A DNA stretch of 34,798 bases from an uncultured Bacilli bacterium (lineage in GTDB: Bacteria; Bacillota_I; Bacilli_A; RFN20; CAG-288), in contig CALVKB010000009.1 in NCBI GenBank assembly GCA_944332485.1, positions 1 through 34,798 of the forward strand, read 5' to 3'. The position numbers and the translations under genes were made by a program. Shown in pieces: positions 18,779 through 26,425 of this stretch. The notes under the pieces were generated by a model. The model was not told the origin of the DNA. It made no database searches and worked only from the letters and a program-made list of their open reading frames with translations. The first letter of the stretch is position 1, and every line of letters begins with the position of its first letter.

Positions 18779-19248
18779 TTGAAGATTGAATTGGAGTTAT
18801 CATCTTCTTCCATTTTTTTCTTATGGTAACGTAACCAAAGTAAACTGAAAAGATTTAAAATGAAACTTAAAGCAAAATAACCGATAAAACAGTAGCAATA
18901 CAAATTGTAACCTTTAAAACCATCTAAAATCAGAGCACTTAAAACGAAAGTTAAAATTGAAAATCCGCACAAAGATAATATTACAATGTGTGATATCAAT
19001 TTAAACTTGTAATGGTCATCTTTCTTGTATGTGACAAATATGTAAATGCTATACACAACAATCAAAGCTATTAATAAATAGCTTACAACAAGATTTAAAG
19101 TGAATTTTTCGGTGTATAAATATATAGCTCCTTCAGCACAGTTAGCACTTGCAAACAATGAAAAAACTATGGCGATAACAATAAGTAAGATGTTAAGACA
19201 ACTTACCGACATCTTCTTCATTATGTAATTTTCGTTAGTATCTCTCAT
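18775..19248 (-). CDS. Small four-helix membrane protein, unknown function
   Basis: Not recognised. The product has four hydrophobic segments (starting near CLNILLIVIAIVFSLFA, LVVSYLLIALIVVYSIYIFV, ISHIVILSLCGFSILTFVLSAL and CYCFIGYFALSFILNLFSLLW) and a charged C-terminus with KKKMEEDD. The start is uncertain: in-frame candidates are TTG at 19296 and ATGs at 19248, 19221 and 19212, none with a strong ribosome site. A TATAAT lies just before 19248 and would favour 19248 (leaderless) or 19221. It precedes and overlaps the Y-family polymerase gene by four bases, so it is the first gene of that unit. Confidence 0.55.
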   Translation of the reverse strand: MRDTNENYIMKKMSVSCLNILLIVIAIVFSLFASANCAEGAIYLYTEKFTLNLVVSYLLIALIVVYSIYIFVTYKKDDHYKFKLISHIVILSLCGFSILTFVLSALILDGFKGYNLYCYCFIGYFALSFILNLFSLLWLRYHKKKMEEDDNSNSIFN

Positions 19249-19396
19249 GCAAATAATTATATTCAATTTAATCATTTTTAATACTTTTAGTGCCAAAAAT
19301 GACCCATAAAAACCAAAGAACTATCAAAGTTATTCATCAAACAATTTTTTTCGTATAAAAATTAAATAATAGTATATTATTTACTTTTTGTTTTAT

Positions 19397-19402
19397 TATA
19401 AT
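19397..19402 (+). promoter_or_regulatory. -10 element upstream of dCMP deaminase
   Basis: A perfect TATAAT sits 24 bases before the deaminase ATG, giving a very short leader that begins near the AAGGAG ribosome site. No good -35 box is seen at 17 bases, so the call rests on the -10 alone. Confidence 0.4.
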
Positions 19403-19425
19403 TTACATTTGGAAGGAGTGTGCCT

Positions 19426-19917
19426 ATGAAAAAACAGATTAAAACCATATCCTGGGACACATATTTCATGTCTATTGCAATACTATCTGCACAAAGAAGC
19501 AAAGATCCTTCATCAAAAGTAGGAGCTTGCATCGTCAGTGATGAACATCGCGTTTTATCTTTAGGATACAATGGTATGCCTTCAGGAATTGATGAAACTA
19601 AGATAAGTTGGGAAAGACAAGCTGATTCTGAATTAGATACAAAATACCCATATGTATGTCATGCAGAATTAAATGCTATTCTCAATTCAAACCATAACTT
19701 GAAAAATTCAACTTGCTACGTAACATTATTCCCATGCAATGAGTGTGCAAAAGCCATCATCCAATCAGGTATCAAAAAAGTTGTTTATCTCGAGGAAAAA
19801 TACCCTGATTCTTTACAGGATATCGCAAGTAAAAAACTTCTCTCATTAGCGAATATCAAAGTTGAAAAATACAATGGTCCTGTTTTGAAATTTGAATTTG
19901 AGGAACCAAATGAATAG
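19426..19917 (+). CDS. dCMP deaminase (ComEB type)
   Basis: Cytoplasmic zinc deaminase converting dCMP to dUMP, feeding thymidylate synthesis. The 163-residue product has the deaminase signature: His79-Ala-Glu81 in CHAELNAI and Cys104/Cys107 in PCNECAKAI, with the substrate-site NGMPSGI upstream, as in bacterial ComEB-type dCMP deaminases. The ATG at 19426 lies seven bases after AAGGAG; a GTG at 19420 is too close to that site. It is the first plus-strand gene after the strand switch and overlaps the next gene by eight bases. Confidence 0.9.
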   Translation: MKKQIKTISWDTYFMSIAILSAQRSKDPSSKVGACIVSDEHRVLSLGYNGMPSGIDETKISWERQADSELDTKYPYVCHAELNAILNSNHNLKNSTCYVTLFPCNECAKAIIQSGIKKVVYLEEKYPDSLQDIASKKLLSLANIKVEKYNGPVLKFEFEEPNE

Positions 19918-20737
19918 AGAACAAAGAATAAATAAAATTCTGAAAGAAGTAAAAAAGCAGGAAAAACAGGAGAAAAAAAGACAGAAAGAATATCTGAAGA
20001 AATCACAATTCCACTTTGATTTCAAAAAACACTTTATCAAATCATTGTTCATCTTGCTTTCTTTCATCTTGTGTTTATCCATCTTAGTGCCTATTACAAC
20101 CCAAGAGATTGCACAGGAGATAAAACTGGCAATTTGGATCACATATACTGTTTGTTTCGCATTAGTCTATATTTTGTATTTCATCGTTGTATACAAAAAA
20201 GAGAGAACAGAATTTTTGTTAGCTGATCCGTATTATGTAGAGGAAAATCAAGCAAAATCAAAATACAAAAAGGCGTTAAAAAAGCTGAAACTTGAATGTA
20301 AACTTAATAATGTCAAACTCACAAGAAAGATGAAACATGATTTGAAAATTGAATGTTTCACAATATATCTTGATAAGAATAATAGTGAGAAAACAAAACA
20401 ATTTGAAGAAGATTACATTCAAATGCCAAAAATTGATAAAAAGGAAGTTAAAAGACAAAATGTCAATATTATTTCCGATGTTGATGTAACAAAAGAGAAT
20501 ATAGATAATTCAGAAATATACATCAAAACCAAGTTTTTATCCGGTAAAAAACAAGTCAAATTGAATTTTGATGAGGCAACTAAAAAACCTCAACTGGTTA
20601 TCGAAGAAGTTGAGGAAAAACTTAAAGATGATGATATCAAATATTTTGATAAAAATAACATCGTTGCAAACGATGTTGAAAAAGATAAGGAGACATTAAA
20701 TGCAAAAGAAAAAAAACGAAGTAAAAACAACAAATGA
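19910..20737 (+). CDS. Membrane protein with long charged tail, unknown
   Basis: Not recognised. The 275-residue product has a Lys/Glu-rich helical N-terminus (INKILKEVKKQEKQEKKRQK), two hydrophobic segments at about residues 43-60 and 70-92, then a ~180-residue soluble Lys/Asp/Glu-rich tail without clear domains. The ATG at 19910 follows GAGGAACC and overlaps the deaminase stop. Its end overlaps ecfA1 by 38 bases, so the gene is coupled to the ECF module. Any transporter link is an inference from position. Confidence 0.65.
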   Translation: MNREQRINKILKEVKKQEKQEKKRQKEYLKKSQFHFDFKKHFIKSLFILLSFILCLSILVPITTQEIAQEIKLAIWITYTVCFALVYILYFIVVYKKERTEFLLADPYYVEENQAKSKYKKALKKLKLECKLNNVKLTRKMKHDLKIECFTIYLDKNNSEKTKQFEEDYIQMPKIDKKEVKRQNVNIISDVDVTKENIDNSEIYIKTKFLSGKKQVKLNFDEATKKPQLVIEEVEEKLKDDDIKYFDKNNIVANDVEKDKETLNAKEKKRSKNNK

Positions 20738-21569
20738 TCATCCCGACTATAGTAAATACGCCGTTGTTTTTGACAATGTTTCATTTTTTTACAACGAAAA
20801 CACACCAACATTGAAAAATATTTCTTTCAAAATTGAAAAAGGCCAATATGTCGCGTTGATCGGTCATAATGGTTCCGGAAAATCAACTTTAGCCAGATTG
20901 ATAATAGGTATTTTAATTCAACTTTCCGGTGATATTTATATCAACAACGAATTAATGACAGATGATACTGCAATCGAGTTAAGAAAGAAAATAGGTATCG
21001 TATTCCAAAATCCAGATAACCAATTCATCGGAAGCACAGTGAGAGATGATATTGCCTTTTCACTTGAAAACATGTGCGTCAAATCTGAATTGATGGAAGA
21101 TTTAATTAAAGAATATGCTGCTAAAGTGAATATGTTGGACTTTTTGGATAGCGAACCATCAAATTTATCTGGTGGTCAAAAACAGAGAGTTGCCATTGCT
21201 GGAACATTAATAAGAAATCCTGATATTCTCATATTGGATGAAGCCACAGCTATGCTAGATCCCAAAGGTAAACGAGAGATTTTCAATTTGATTCACAAAA
21301 TGAAAGATGAAAATCCAAATCTTACAGTTATATCTATAACTCATGAGATTGATGAAGCATACCGAGCTGATAAAATCATCGTTTTAAATGATGGTGAGAT
21401 TTTCATGGAAGGCACACCAAGTGAAGTATTCTCACATCCTGATGAGCTAAGTAAAATCAGTCTTGATATACCTTTCTTCAGCAAACTTTCTATGGAATTA
21501 AAAGGAATTAGCAAGGATGTTTCTAACGTTAAAAGTATGGAGGATTTAATTAAAGTATTATGTCAATAA
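20700..21569 (+). CDS. ecfA1: ECF transporter ATPase EcfA1
   Basis: ATP-binding subunit of the energy-coupling-factor module that powers vitamin uptake by several S components. Seen in order: Walker A GHNGSGKST (55-63), Q-loop FQNPDNQFIGSTV (102-114), signature LSGGQKQRVAIAG (156-168), Walker B DILILDEATAMLDP with catalytic Glu181, and the H-loop in SITHEID. The NPDNQ stretch is typical of EcfA1. The start is preceded by AAGGAG and overlaps the preceding membrane-protein gene. It is followed by ecfA2 with a ten-base overlap and then ecfT, the standard Firmicute order. Confidence 0.93.
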   Translation: MQKKKNEVKTTNDHPDYSKYAVVFDNVSFFYNENTPTLKNISFKIEKGQYVALIGHNGSGKSTLARLIIGILIQLSGDIYINNELMTDDTAIELRKKIGIVFQNPDNQFIGSTVRDDIAFSLENMCVKSELMEDLIKEYAAKVNMLDFLDSEPSNLSGGQKQRVAIAGTLIRNPDILILDEATAMLDPKGKREIFNLIHKMKDENPNLTVISITHEIDEAYRADKIIVLNDGEIFMEGTPSEVFSHPDELSKISLDIPFFSKLSMELKGISKDVSNVKSMEDLIKVLCQ

Positions 21570-22474
21570 CATTAAAGAAAGTTTCTTATTACTACAATCA
21601 AAAAACTCCAAGTCAAAGACAAGTATTGAAAGACATCGATTTGAATATACAAAAAGGTGAGTTTATCGCACTAATTGGAGAAACTGGCTCTGGAAAATCA
21701 ACCTTAGTTCAACAATTAAATGGTTTACTTATCCCAAGTTTTGGAAAATTAACATTTGAAGATGATCAGACAAAAACTGTAATATATGACATTCAAAGGG
21801 AACCATCTTACGACAAAAAATTAAATCCAGTTTTCTACAAGGATAAAAAGATAAAGAATATAAAAGAACTTAGAAAAAGAGTTGGTATGGTTTTCCAATT
21901 CCCGGAATATCAATTATTTGAAACAAATGTTTTAACCGATGTAAGTTACGGTCCAAAAAATTTCGGTTTGAAAAAAGAAGAGGCTGAAGAAAAAGCAAAA
22001 CAAGCTCTTGAATTAGTAGGTCTTGATTCGTCATATTTCAAAAGATCACCATTTGAATTATCCGGTGGAGAAAAAAGAAAAGTTGCAATAGCTGGTATCA
22101 TTGCTATGAATCCTGATTATCTTGTTTTAGATGAACCAACTGCAGGATTGGATCCAGTTGGTGAAAAGAATATGATGGAACTTTTCAAGAAAATAAGTGA
22201 TACAGGAACAACAATTATTCTTGTTACTCACAACATGGACATTGTTATGGAGTATTGCAACAAAGTTTGTGTTGTTGAAGATGGCAGAATAAGTTCAATC
22301 AGTACACCGCTTGAATTATTCCAAAACGATTCGTTTGTAAAATTATCTTCTATCGATGCTCCTTATTTTATCAAGGTAGCTAGAGAGTTGATAAATCACA
22401 ATTTACCGATCGATATTAAAAAAGTTAAAAGTATTAAAACACTTGCCGATGAAATAAGGAGGGTTATCAAGTAA
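21560..22474 (+). CDS. ecfA2: ECF transporter ATPase EcfA2
   Basis: Second ATPase of the ECF module, pairing with EcfA1. Walker A GETGSGKST (40-48), Q-loop VFQFPEYQLFETNVLTD (the FPEYQLF form marks EcfA2), signature LSGGEKRKVAIAG (167-179), Walker B YLVLDEPTAGLDP and H-loop VTHNMD. There is a short Lys/Tyr-rich insertion near residues 78-100 between the A-loop side and the Q-loop. Its stop overlaps the ecfT start by one base. Confidence 0.93.
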   Translation: MSITLKKVSYYYNQKTPSQRQVLKDIDLNIQKGEFIALIGETGSGKSTLVQQLNGLLIPSFGKLTFEDDQTKTVIYDIQREPSYDKKLNPVFYKDKKIKNIKELRKRVGMVFQFPEYQLFETNVLTDVSYGPKNFGLKKEEAEEKAKQALELVGLDSSYFKRSPFELSGGEKRKVAIAGIIAMNPDYLVLDEPTAGLDPVGEKNMMELFKKISDTGTTIILVTHNMDIVMEYCNKVCVVEDGRISSISTPLELFQNDSFVKLSSIDAPYFIKVARELINHNLPIDIKKVKSIKTLADEIRRVIK

Positions 22475-23367
22475 TGAAATCAGTTATTTTTGGACGCTAT
22501 TCAAATTACAACACTCCTATTCACAGAATTGATCCTCGTGTTAAGATTATTGGAATGATTGTTTTTATGGTTGCAATCTTTCTTCCTTTAACAAAAGTTG
22601 GTTCAACTTCACAATACGAAATCAATATGTCTACAGCTACTAACTTCATCATTTTAGGTATCATCTTTTTAATTCAATTAATATTGATGTTGATTGGTAG
22701 AATAAGTTTTATTTCGATATTCAAATCGATGAAAACAATGTGGTTTTTCCTATTTTTGATATTTTTATTGAACATATTAATTCCTACAAATCCAACAGCG
22801 GAACAAACTGCATTTAATTTAGGAACTCTAGCAATTTCTTATTCTGCAATTTTCTCAACCGCTTATGTCTTCGTCCGTTTAGTTTTAGTTGTTATGATTA
22901 CAAGTGTGGTGACATCAACAACAAAACCTATGGAATTAACTTTCGGTATTGAATGGTTATTGTACCCTTTGAAGTTTGTAAAAATTCCAGTTCACGAAAT
23001 CGGAATGATCATTTCACTTGCCTTAAGATACATCCCAACACTCATGGAAGAATCTGAGAGAATAATGAAATCCCAAGCCAGCCGTGGTGTTGATTTCAAA
23101 AACGGAAAATTTAAAGAAAAATTTAAATCTATAACTTCTTTGATTGTTCCTTTATTCATGTCAAGTTTTATAAAAGCTAGTGATTTAGCTGATACTATGG
23201 AAGCTAGAGGTTATGATCCAAAGGCTAAAAGAACCCGTTATAGAATGTTATCCTGGAGATGGGTTGACACTCTTTGGTTGATTGTAATTGCCATCTTCTT
23301 AGGTTTGATCATCGCACAATGTGTCATTGGCACCAACTACATGCTTCTTTTAATGAACATCATTTAA
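22474..23367 (+). CDS. ecfT: ECF transporter transmembrane subunit EcfT
   Basis: Integral membrane coupling subunit joining EcfA1A2 to the exchangeable S components. The N-terminal GRYSNYNTPIHRIDPRVKI and five or so hydrophobic segments fit EcfT. The two coupling helices carry the Ala-Arg-Gly-type motifs QASRGVDFKNG and EARGYDPKAKRTRY. The length of 297 is slightly above the usual ~265. The start codon shares a base with the ecfA2 stop. The ThiT-like protein at the left edge of the window is one possible partner. Confidence 0.92.
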   Translation: MKSVIFGRYSNYNTPIHRIDPRVKIIGMIVFMVAIFLPLTKVGSTSQYEINMSTATNFIILGIIFLIQLILMLIGRISFISIFKSMKTMWFFLFLIFLLNILIPTNPTAEQTAFNLGTLAISYSAIFSTAYVFVRLVLVVMITSVVTSTTKPMELTFGIEWLLYPLKFVKIPVHEIGMIISLALRYIPTLMEESERIMKSQASRGVDFKNGKFKEKFKSITSLIVPLFMSSFIKASDLADTMEARGYDPKAKRTRYRMLSWRWVDTLWLIVIAIFLGLIIAQCVIGTNYMLLLMNII

Positions 23368-23368
23368 T

Positions 23369-24121
23369 ATGAACAATTATCTAGTTAATATAACCTTCAA
23401 TGGTTACAACTATAGTGGTACTCAAAAAAATCCAAATAAAATAACAATTCAAGGTATTTTTGAAGATTTATTAACTAGATTTTTCGATGAAAAGATTACT
23501 ATAAAACTTTGTTCTAGATTAGATAAGCAAGTTCACGCGAACAGTTTCTACTTCAACTTTAAAACAAATAAAATATTCAATTTGAAAAAACTCGCACATT
23601 TCTTGAACAATTTTACGAATTCAGATATCAGAGTTAACTATATTAAAAATGTCAGTGAAGATTTCAATTCACGATATCATGCCATCAAAAAAAGATATGT
23701 GTATAAAATCAAATTTGGTGAAAAATCACCGTTTGACTATCAAACAACTTATATTTCTCATTACAAATTGTTAAATTCTTCAAACCTGCCATTAAACAAA
23801 TTTGTTGGGGAACATTATTTTTATAATTTCTGTTCAAGCGATGAAAAGGATGAAACTTTTGTTAATACAATAGATCTTTTTTCTGTGAATTATGATTCCA
23901 AGCAACAATTATTCACTTTCACAATAGAAGCAAGAAATTTTTTTAGATATCAAATAAGATATATTGTTGGGGCTATATATCAAATTATAATTGGCAAGAA
24001 AACTGAAAAAGATATAGATGAGATGTTTGAAAAAATAAAATATACAAAACCTCGATTGCTACTACCAGGGTACGGTTTAACTTTGGATGAAGTGTTTTTT
24101 GAGGAGGTGTCAGATGCTTAA
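23369..24121 (+). CDS. truA: tRNA pseudouridine synthase TruA family
   Basis: TruA-family pseudouridine synthase, expected to act on tRNA anticodon-arm uridines (positions 38-40). It has the N-terminal FNGYNYSGTQ-x-NPNKITIQGIFEDLL (TruA YxGWQ and TVQ blocks, here with Thr for Trp). The catalytic Asp52 is kept within SRLDKQVHANSF, while the usual GRTDAGVHA is altered around it. The C-terminal EARNFFRYQIRYIVGAI matches FLxxMVRxIVG. The position directly after ecfA1-ecfA2-ecfT is the conserved Firmicute arrangement. The divergent active-site loop may mark a paralogue. Confidence 0.85.
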   Translation: MNNYLVNITFNGYNYSGTQKNPNKITIQGIFEDLLTRFFDEKITIKLCSRLDKQVHANSFYFNFKTNKIFNLKKLAHFLNNFTNSDIRVNYIKNVSEDFNSRYHAIKKRYVYKIKFGEKSPFDYQTTYISHYKLLNSSNLPLNKFVGEHYFYNFCSSDEKDETFVNTIDLFSVNYDSKQQLFTFTIEARNFFRYQIRYIVGAIYQIIIGKKTEKDIDEMFEKIKYTKPRLLLPGYGLTLDEVFFEEVSDA

Positions 24122-24917
24122 AGCCAATTATCATACTCACACTTTCCGATGTGGTCATGCAGGATCTTTTAAAGATGAAGAATATGTCGAAAAAGCTATT
24201 GAAGCTCAATTTCAAACTTTAGGATTTTCCGACCATATAATGTTACCTGGATTTGAACAATACAAATATCGTGGAAATTTTGATATGTGTCAAAATTACT
24301 ATAACTCGATAAATTCCTTAAAGGAAAAATATAAAGAAAGAATAGAAATATTGCTCGGTTTTGAGGCGGAAAGTTTTCCAAAATACTTACCTTATTATTC
24401 CGAACTTATCAACAATAAAATAATTGATTATCTAATCTTAGGCAATCACATGTCAATGGATAGATTTGGAAGAATCACATCGATGTTTGGAAAAGTTTCC
24501 ACAGCAAGCGATTTATATCTATACTATGAATTAGCATCTAAGGCAATAAAAACCAATTTGTTCACAATATTTGCACATCCAGATTTATTTCTTGCTAGTG
24601 TTGAAGTTTTTGATAATGATTGTTACAAAATATCAAACAAATTAATCGAATTATGCAAACAATATGAAGTATATTTAGAAATTAATGTAGGTGGAATCAG
24701 AAATGGTAAGAAAATGATTGGAACTGAAAATCGTTTTATTTATCCTACTGATAATTTCTTTGATATTGTAAGTCTTCAACAAGCTAAATGCATAATAGGA
24801 ATTGATGCACACTCGCCTTATAATTTAACAGATTATGATTCTTGCATTGAAGCTGTACAATTTGCAAAAAAACATGATTTAATTTTGTGCGATCATATCA
24901 ATTTCAAACATAGGTGA
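24114..24917 (+). CDS. PHP-family phosphatase (histidinol-phosphatase HisK-like)
   Basis: Cytoplasmic metal-dependent phosphoesterase of the PHP family, 267 residues. Metal-site motifs are visible: YHTHTFRCGHA (His7, His9, His15), FSDH, the FEAES acid, GNHM, the FAHPD histidine and GIDAHS near the end. This pattern and length match HisK-type histidinol-phosphatases. No other histidine-biosynthesis gene is near, so another small phosphoester substrate is possible. The ATG at 24114 follows a strong GAGGAGGTG and overlaps the truA stop by eight bases. Confidence 0.8.
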   Translation: MLKANYHTHTFRCGHAGSFKDEEYVEKAIEAQFQTLGFSDHIMLPGFEQYKYRGNFDMCQNYYNSINSLKEKYKERIEILLGFEAESFPKYLPYYSELINNKIIDYLILGNHMSMDRFGRITSMFGKVSTASDLYLYYELASKAIKTNLFTIFAHPDLFLASVEVFDNDCYKISNKLIELCKQYEVYLEINVGGIRNGKKMIGTENRFIYPTDNFFDIVSLQQAKCIIGIDAHSPYNLTDYDSCIEAVQFAKKHDLILCDHINFKHR

Positions 24918-25314
24918 TAGAATAATTTTTTATCAAATATTTAACTATAATTAAGAATTCTAGATAATCATCGTTATTTTTAATTTCTATTTTTAACATA
25001 TTCAAAAAATCAGATGATTTATATCTAACTTGTTTTACCAGTTTATATTTTTTAATGCTTTCATATAAATTTTTATTCAATGGAATCAGTACTAAAATTT
25101 TCCTTTTAAAAGGTAATAATAAGAACAAAGTATAGTGATTCAGAATATATCTTTTCTTCATCTTATCTTTTTCAATTAAAACATTATTTTTTTGCAAGAT
25201 ATTTTCTAAAACGAATTCATAAAATTGTAGTTTTTTAATTTTGAATTTTTGCTTTTTAAAAAAAGAATTCACTTTAAAATGTAGAATATAAAGAAAATTC
25301 TTTTTATTGAACAA
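24904..25314 (-). CDS. Basic protein of unknown function, opposite ssrA
   Basis: Not recognised. A 136-residue, strongly basic, Phe/Leu/Lys-rich product (FNKKNFLYILHFKVNSFFKKQKFKIKKLQF...). One central hydrophobic stretch, YTLFLLLPFKRKILVLIPL, is interrupted by KRK. The best start is the TTG at 25314, preceded at good spacing by AAAGGAGTG; longer in-frame TTGs at 25338-25341 have none. Its end overlaps the phosphatase gene tail-to-tail by 14 bases. A promoter (TCGACT, 16 bases, TATATT; 25415-25388) diverges from the ssrA promoter. A 21-codon reading frame with its own GGGAGG site overlaps its start. Confidence 0.5.
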   Translation of the reverse strand: MFNKKNFLYILHFKVNSFFKKQKFKIKKLQFYEFVLENILQKNNVLIEKDKMKKRYILNHYTLFLLLPFKRKILVLIPLNKNLYESIKKYKLVKQVRYKSSDFLNMLKIEIKNNDDYLEFLIIVKYLIKNYSITYV

Positions 25315-25422
25315 TTTGAACACTCCTTTGCGAATCAACAAAATTTTCTGTATGAAAAAATAATTTCAAGAAAGATAACCTCCCTAGAATATATAAATAG
25401 TATTATTGAAGTCGATAAAATT

Positions 25423-25450
25423 TTGTTTACTTTTCAAAATTTGTTACTAT
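25423..25450 (+). promoter_or_regulatory. ssrA promoter
   Basis: TTGTTT and TACTAT are separated by 16 bases and end about 18 bases before the mature tmRNA 5' end. A seven-bp palindrome (ATTGAAT/ATTCAAT, 25451-25468) fills the gap up to that end and would form a hairpin in the precursor. Confidence 0.55.
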
Positions 25451-25468
25451 ATTGAATATGCATTCAAT

Positions 25469-25863
25469 GGGTCAGTGACGGTTTTGACATGTTTAGACAG
25501 GTTTTGAACGCAGCCGAGTGATTACGTAATAATCAGCTTAAATAATCACAGCAGAAGATGATTATATCCCATATGCTAACGCTACACCAGCAATGGCATA
25601 TGCTTACTAAAATCGTTTTGTAACTTTTTTGAGCTCCCACATGAGGACTCACCGCAAAACGTAAGTTAGCCGATTCTATTAAAGTTAACTTCTCTCCTAA
25701 TAGATAACATCCATCTCGTTACCCGGATGGTTTGTGATAAGTAAGGTAACAAAAATTAATATTCTGGGTTTACACGGAATATTTCTTATCTAGTAAACTA
25801 AGCTGTAGTTGGTCATTATGAGTCTCTATGTGGACAGGAGTTCGAGTCTCCTCTGATCCACCA
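25469..25863 (+). ncRNA. ssrA: Transfer-messenger RNA (tmRNA)
   Basis: tmRNA rescues stalled ribosomes by trans-translation. The tRNA-like ends pair: 5' GGGTCAG with 3' CTGATCC, followed by discriminator A and an encoded CCA (25861-25863). The T arm GGACAGGAGTTCGAGTCTCC is clear. The resume codon is GCA at 25551, preceded by AATAATCACA, and the tag frame reads AEDDYIPYANATPAMAYAY before TAA at 25608-25610. The 395-nt length is normal. The tag is unusual: it is 19 residues long and ends in AYAY, not the LAA end recognised by ClpXP in most Bacteria. Its 3' end is a known type of integration site, and accessory DNA begins right after it. Confidence 0.93.
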
Positions 25864-25877
25864 TTATCGTAGATTAT

Positions 25878-25915
25878 GCCTGATACCTTTAGGGGTGTTC
25901 GGGCTTTTTCTTTTT
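25878..25915 (+). terminator. Intrinsic terminator of ssrA
   Basis: GCCTGATACC pairs with GGTGTTCGGGC around a short loop with one bulge, followed by TTTTTCTTTTT. It lies 14 bases after the tmRNA CCA. Confidence 0.8.
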
Positions 25916-25925
25916 GTTCCGGGAA

Positions 25926-26375
25926 TTAAGGGCTTTTGAAAATTGTACTTAACCCATTTTTTTTAATTGAATTATCTTTATCATAAATTGGAATAATTGA
26001 AATAATCGCTTCATTATGGACTGCATCCATACCCAAAATTGAAACCCTTCCAACAGTCAATTTAAAGCTCATAATCAAGGTGCCAGAAGACGACAATGTT
26101 GATTTAAACCATTTATTTAGCGCATTTTCTGATATTCGTTCTTTTGTCTCATATATAGTTTCTTTTTCCTTCATATCAGCTATTGATACCCAGGGATATT
26201 TAGCATCATTCCAATAATCCTGGTTATGTCTTTCTAGAGTCTTACCTAATTTAAAATCAACAATCGAAGGAAATCGTGCCCATATCCAACTATCTGGTAT
26301 CGCAAAAGGAAGCTCATCAGTTATATTTCTTGTTTCATCGCCAACCTTCTCATAATAACAATTATATGAATTAAT
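25926..26375 (-). pseudogene. hsdS fragment (type I restriction specificity subunit, one target-recognition domain)
   Basis: On the minus strand an open stretch of 149 codons encodes one target-recognition domain of a type I restriction specificity protein. It starts NSYNCYYEKVGDE, continues ITDELPFAIPDSWIWARF, and has the late TRD block GTLIMSFKLTVGRVSILG with NEAIISIIP. In intact HsdS the piece YKG-x-x-NxYYEK links the first half to the second TRD. Here YKG is followed by a TGA (26378-26376), and no credible start codon exists before an internal ATG at 26174. The C-terminal end breaks off after YDKDNSIKKN, next to the ssrA terminator. No hsdM or hsdR is present, so it is a remnant or a silent cassette. 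Confidence 0.75.
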
Positions 26376-26398
26376 TCATCCTTTATATTTAGGTGGGT

Positions 26399-26413
26399 TG
26401 CCTACTTGAGTAA
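26399..26413 (-). repeat. Inverted repeat, left copy, flanking recombinase
   Basis: Read outward from the recombinase gene this copy is TTACTCAAGTAGGCA. It matches the right copy at 14 of 15 positions in opposite orientation and lies 13 bases before the recombinase start codon, between it and the hsdS fragment. Confidence 0.65.
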
Positions 26414-26425
26414 AAAGGAGGAAAA

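Noticed and set aside
26385-26413. Minus-strand VGNPPKYKG before the hsdS fragment, suggesting an adenine-methylase NPPY motif
   Set aside because: The motif lacks the final aromatic in place, has no methylase context before it, and its first part overlaps the inverted repeat, so it is probably chance.
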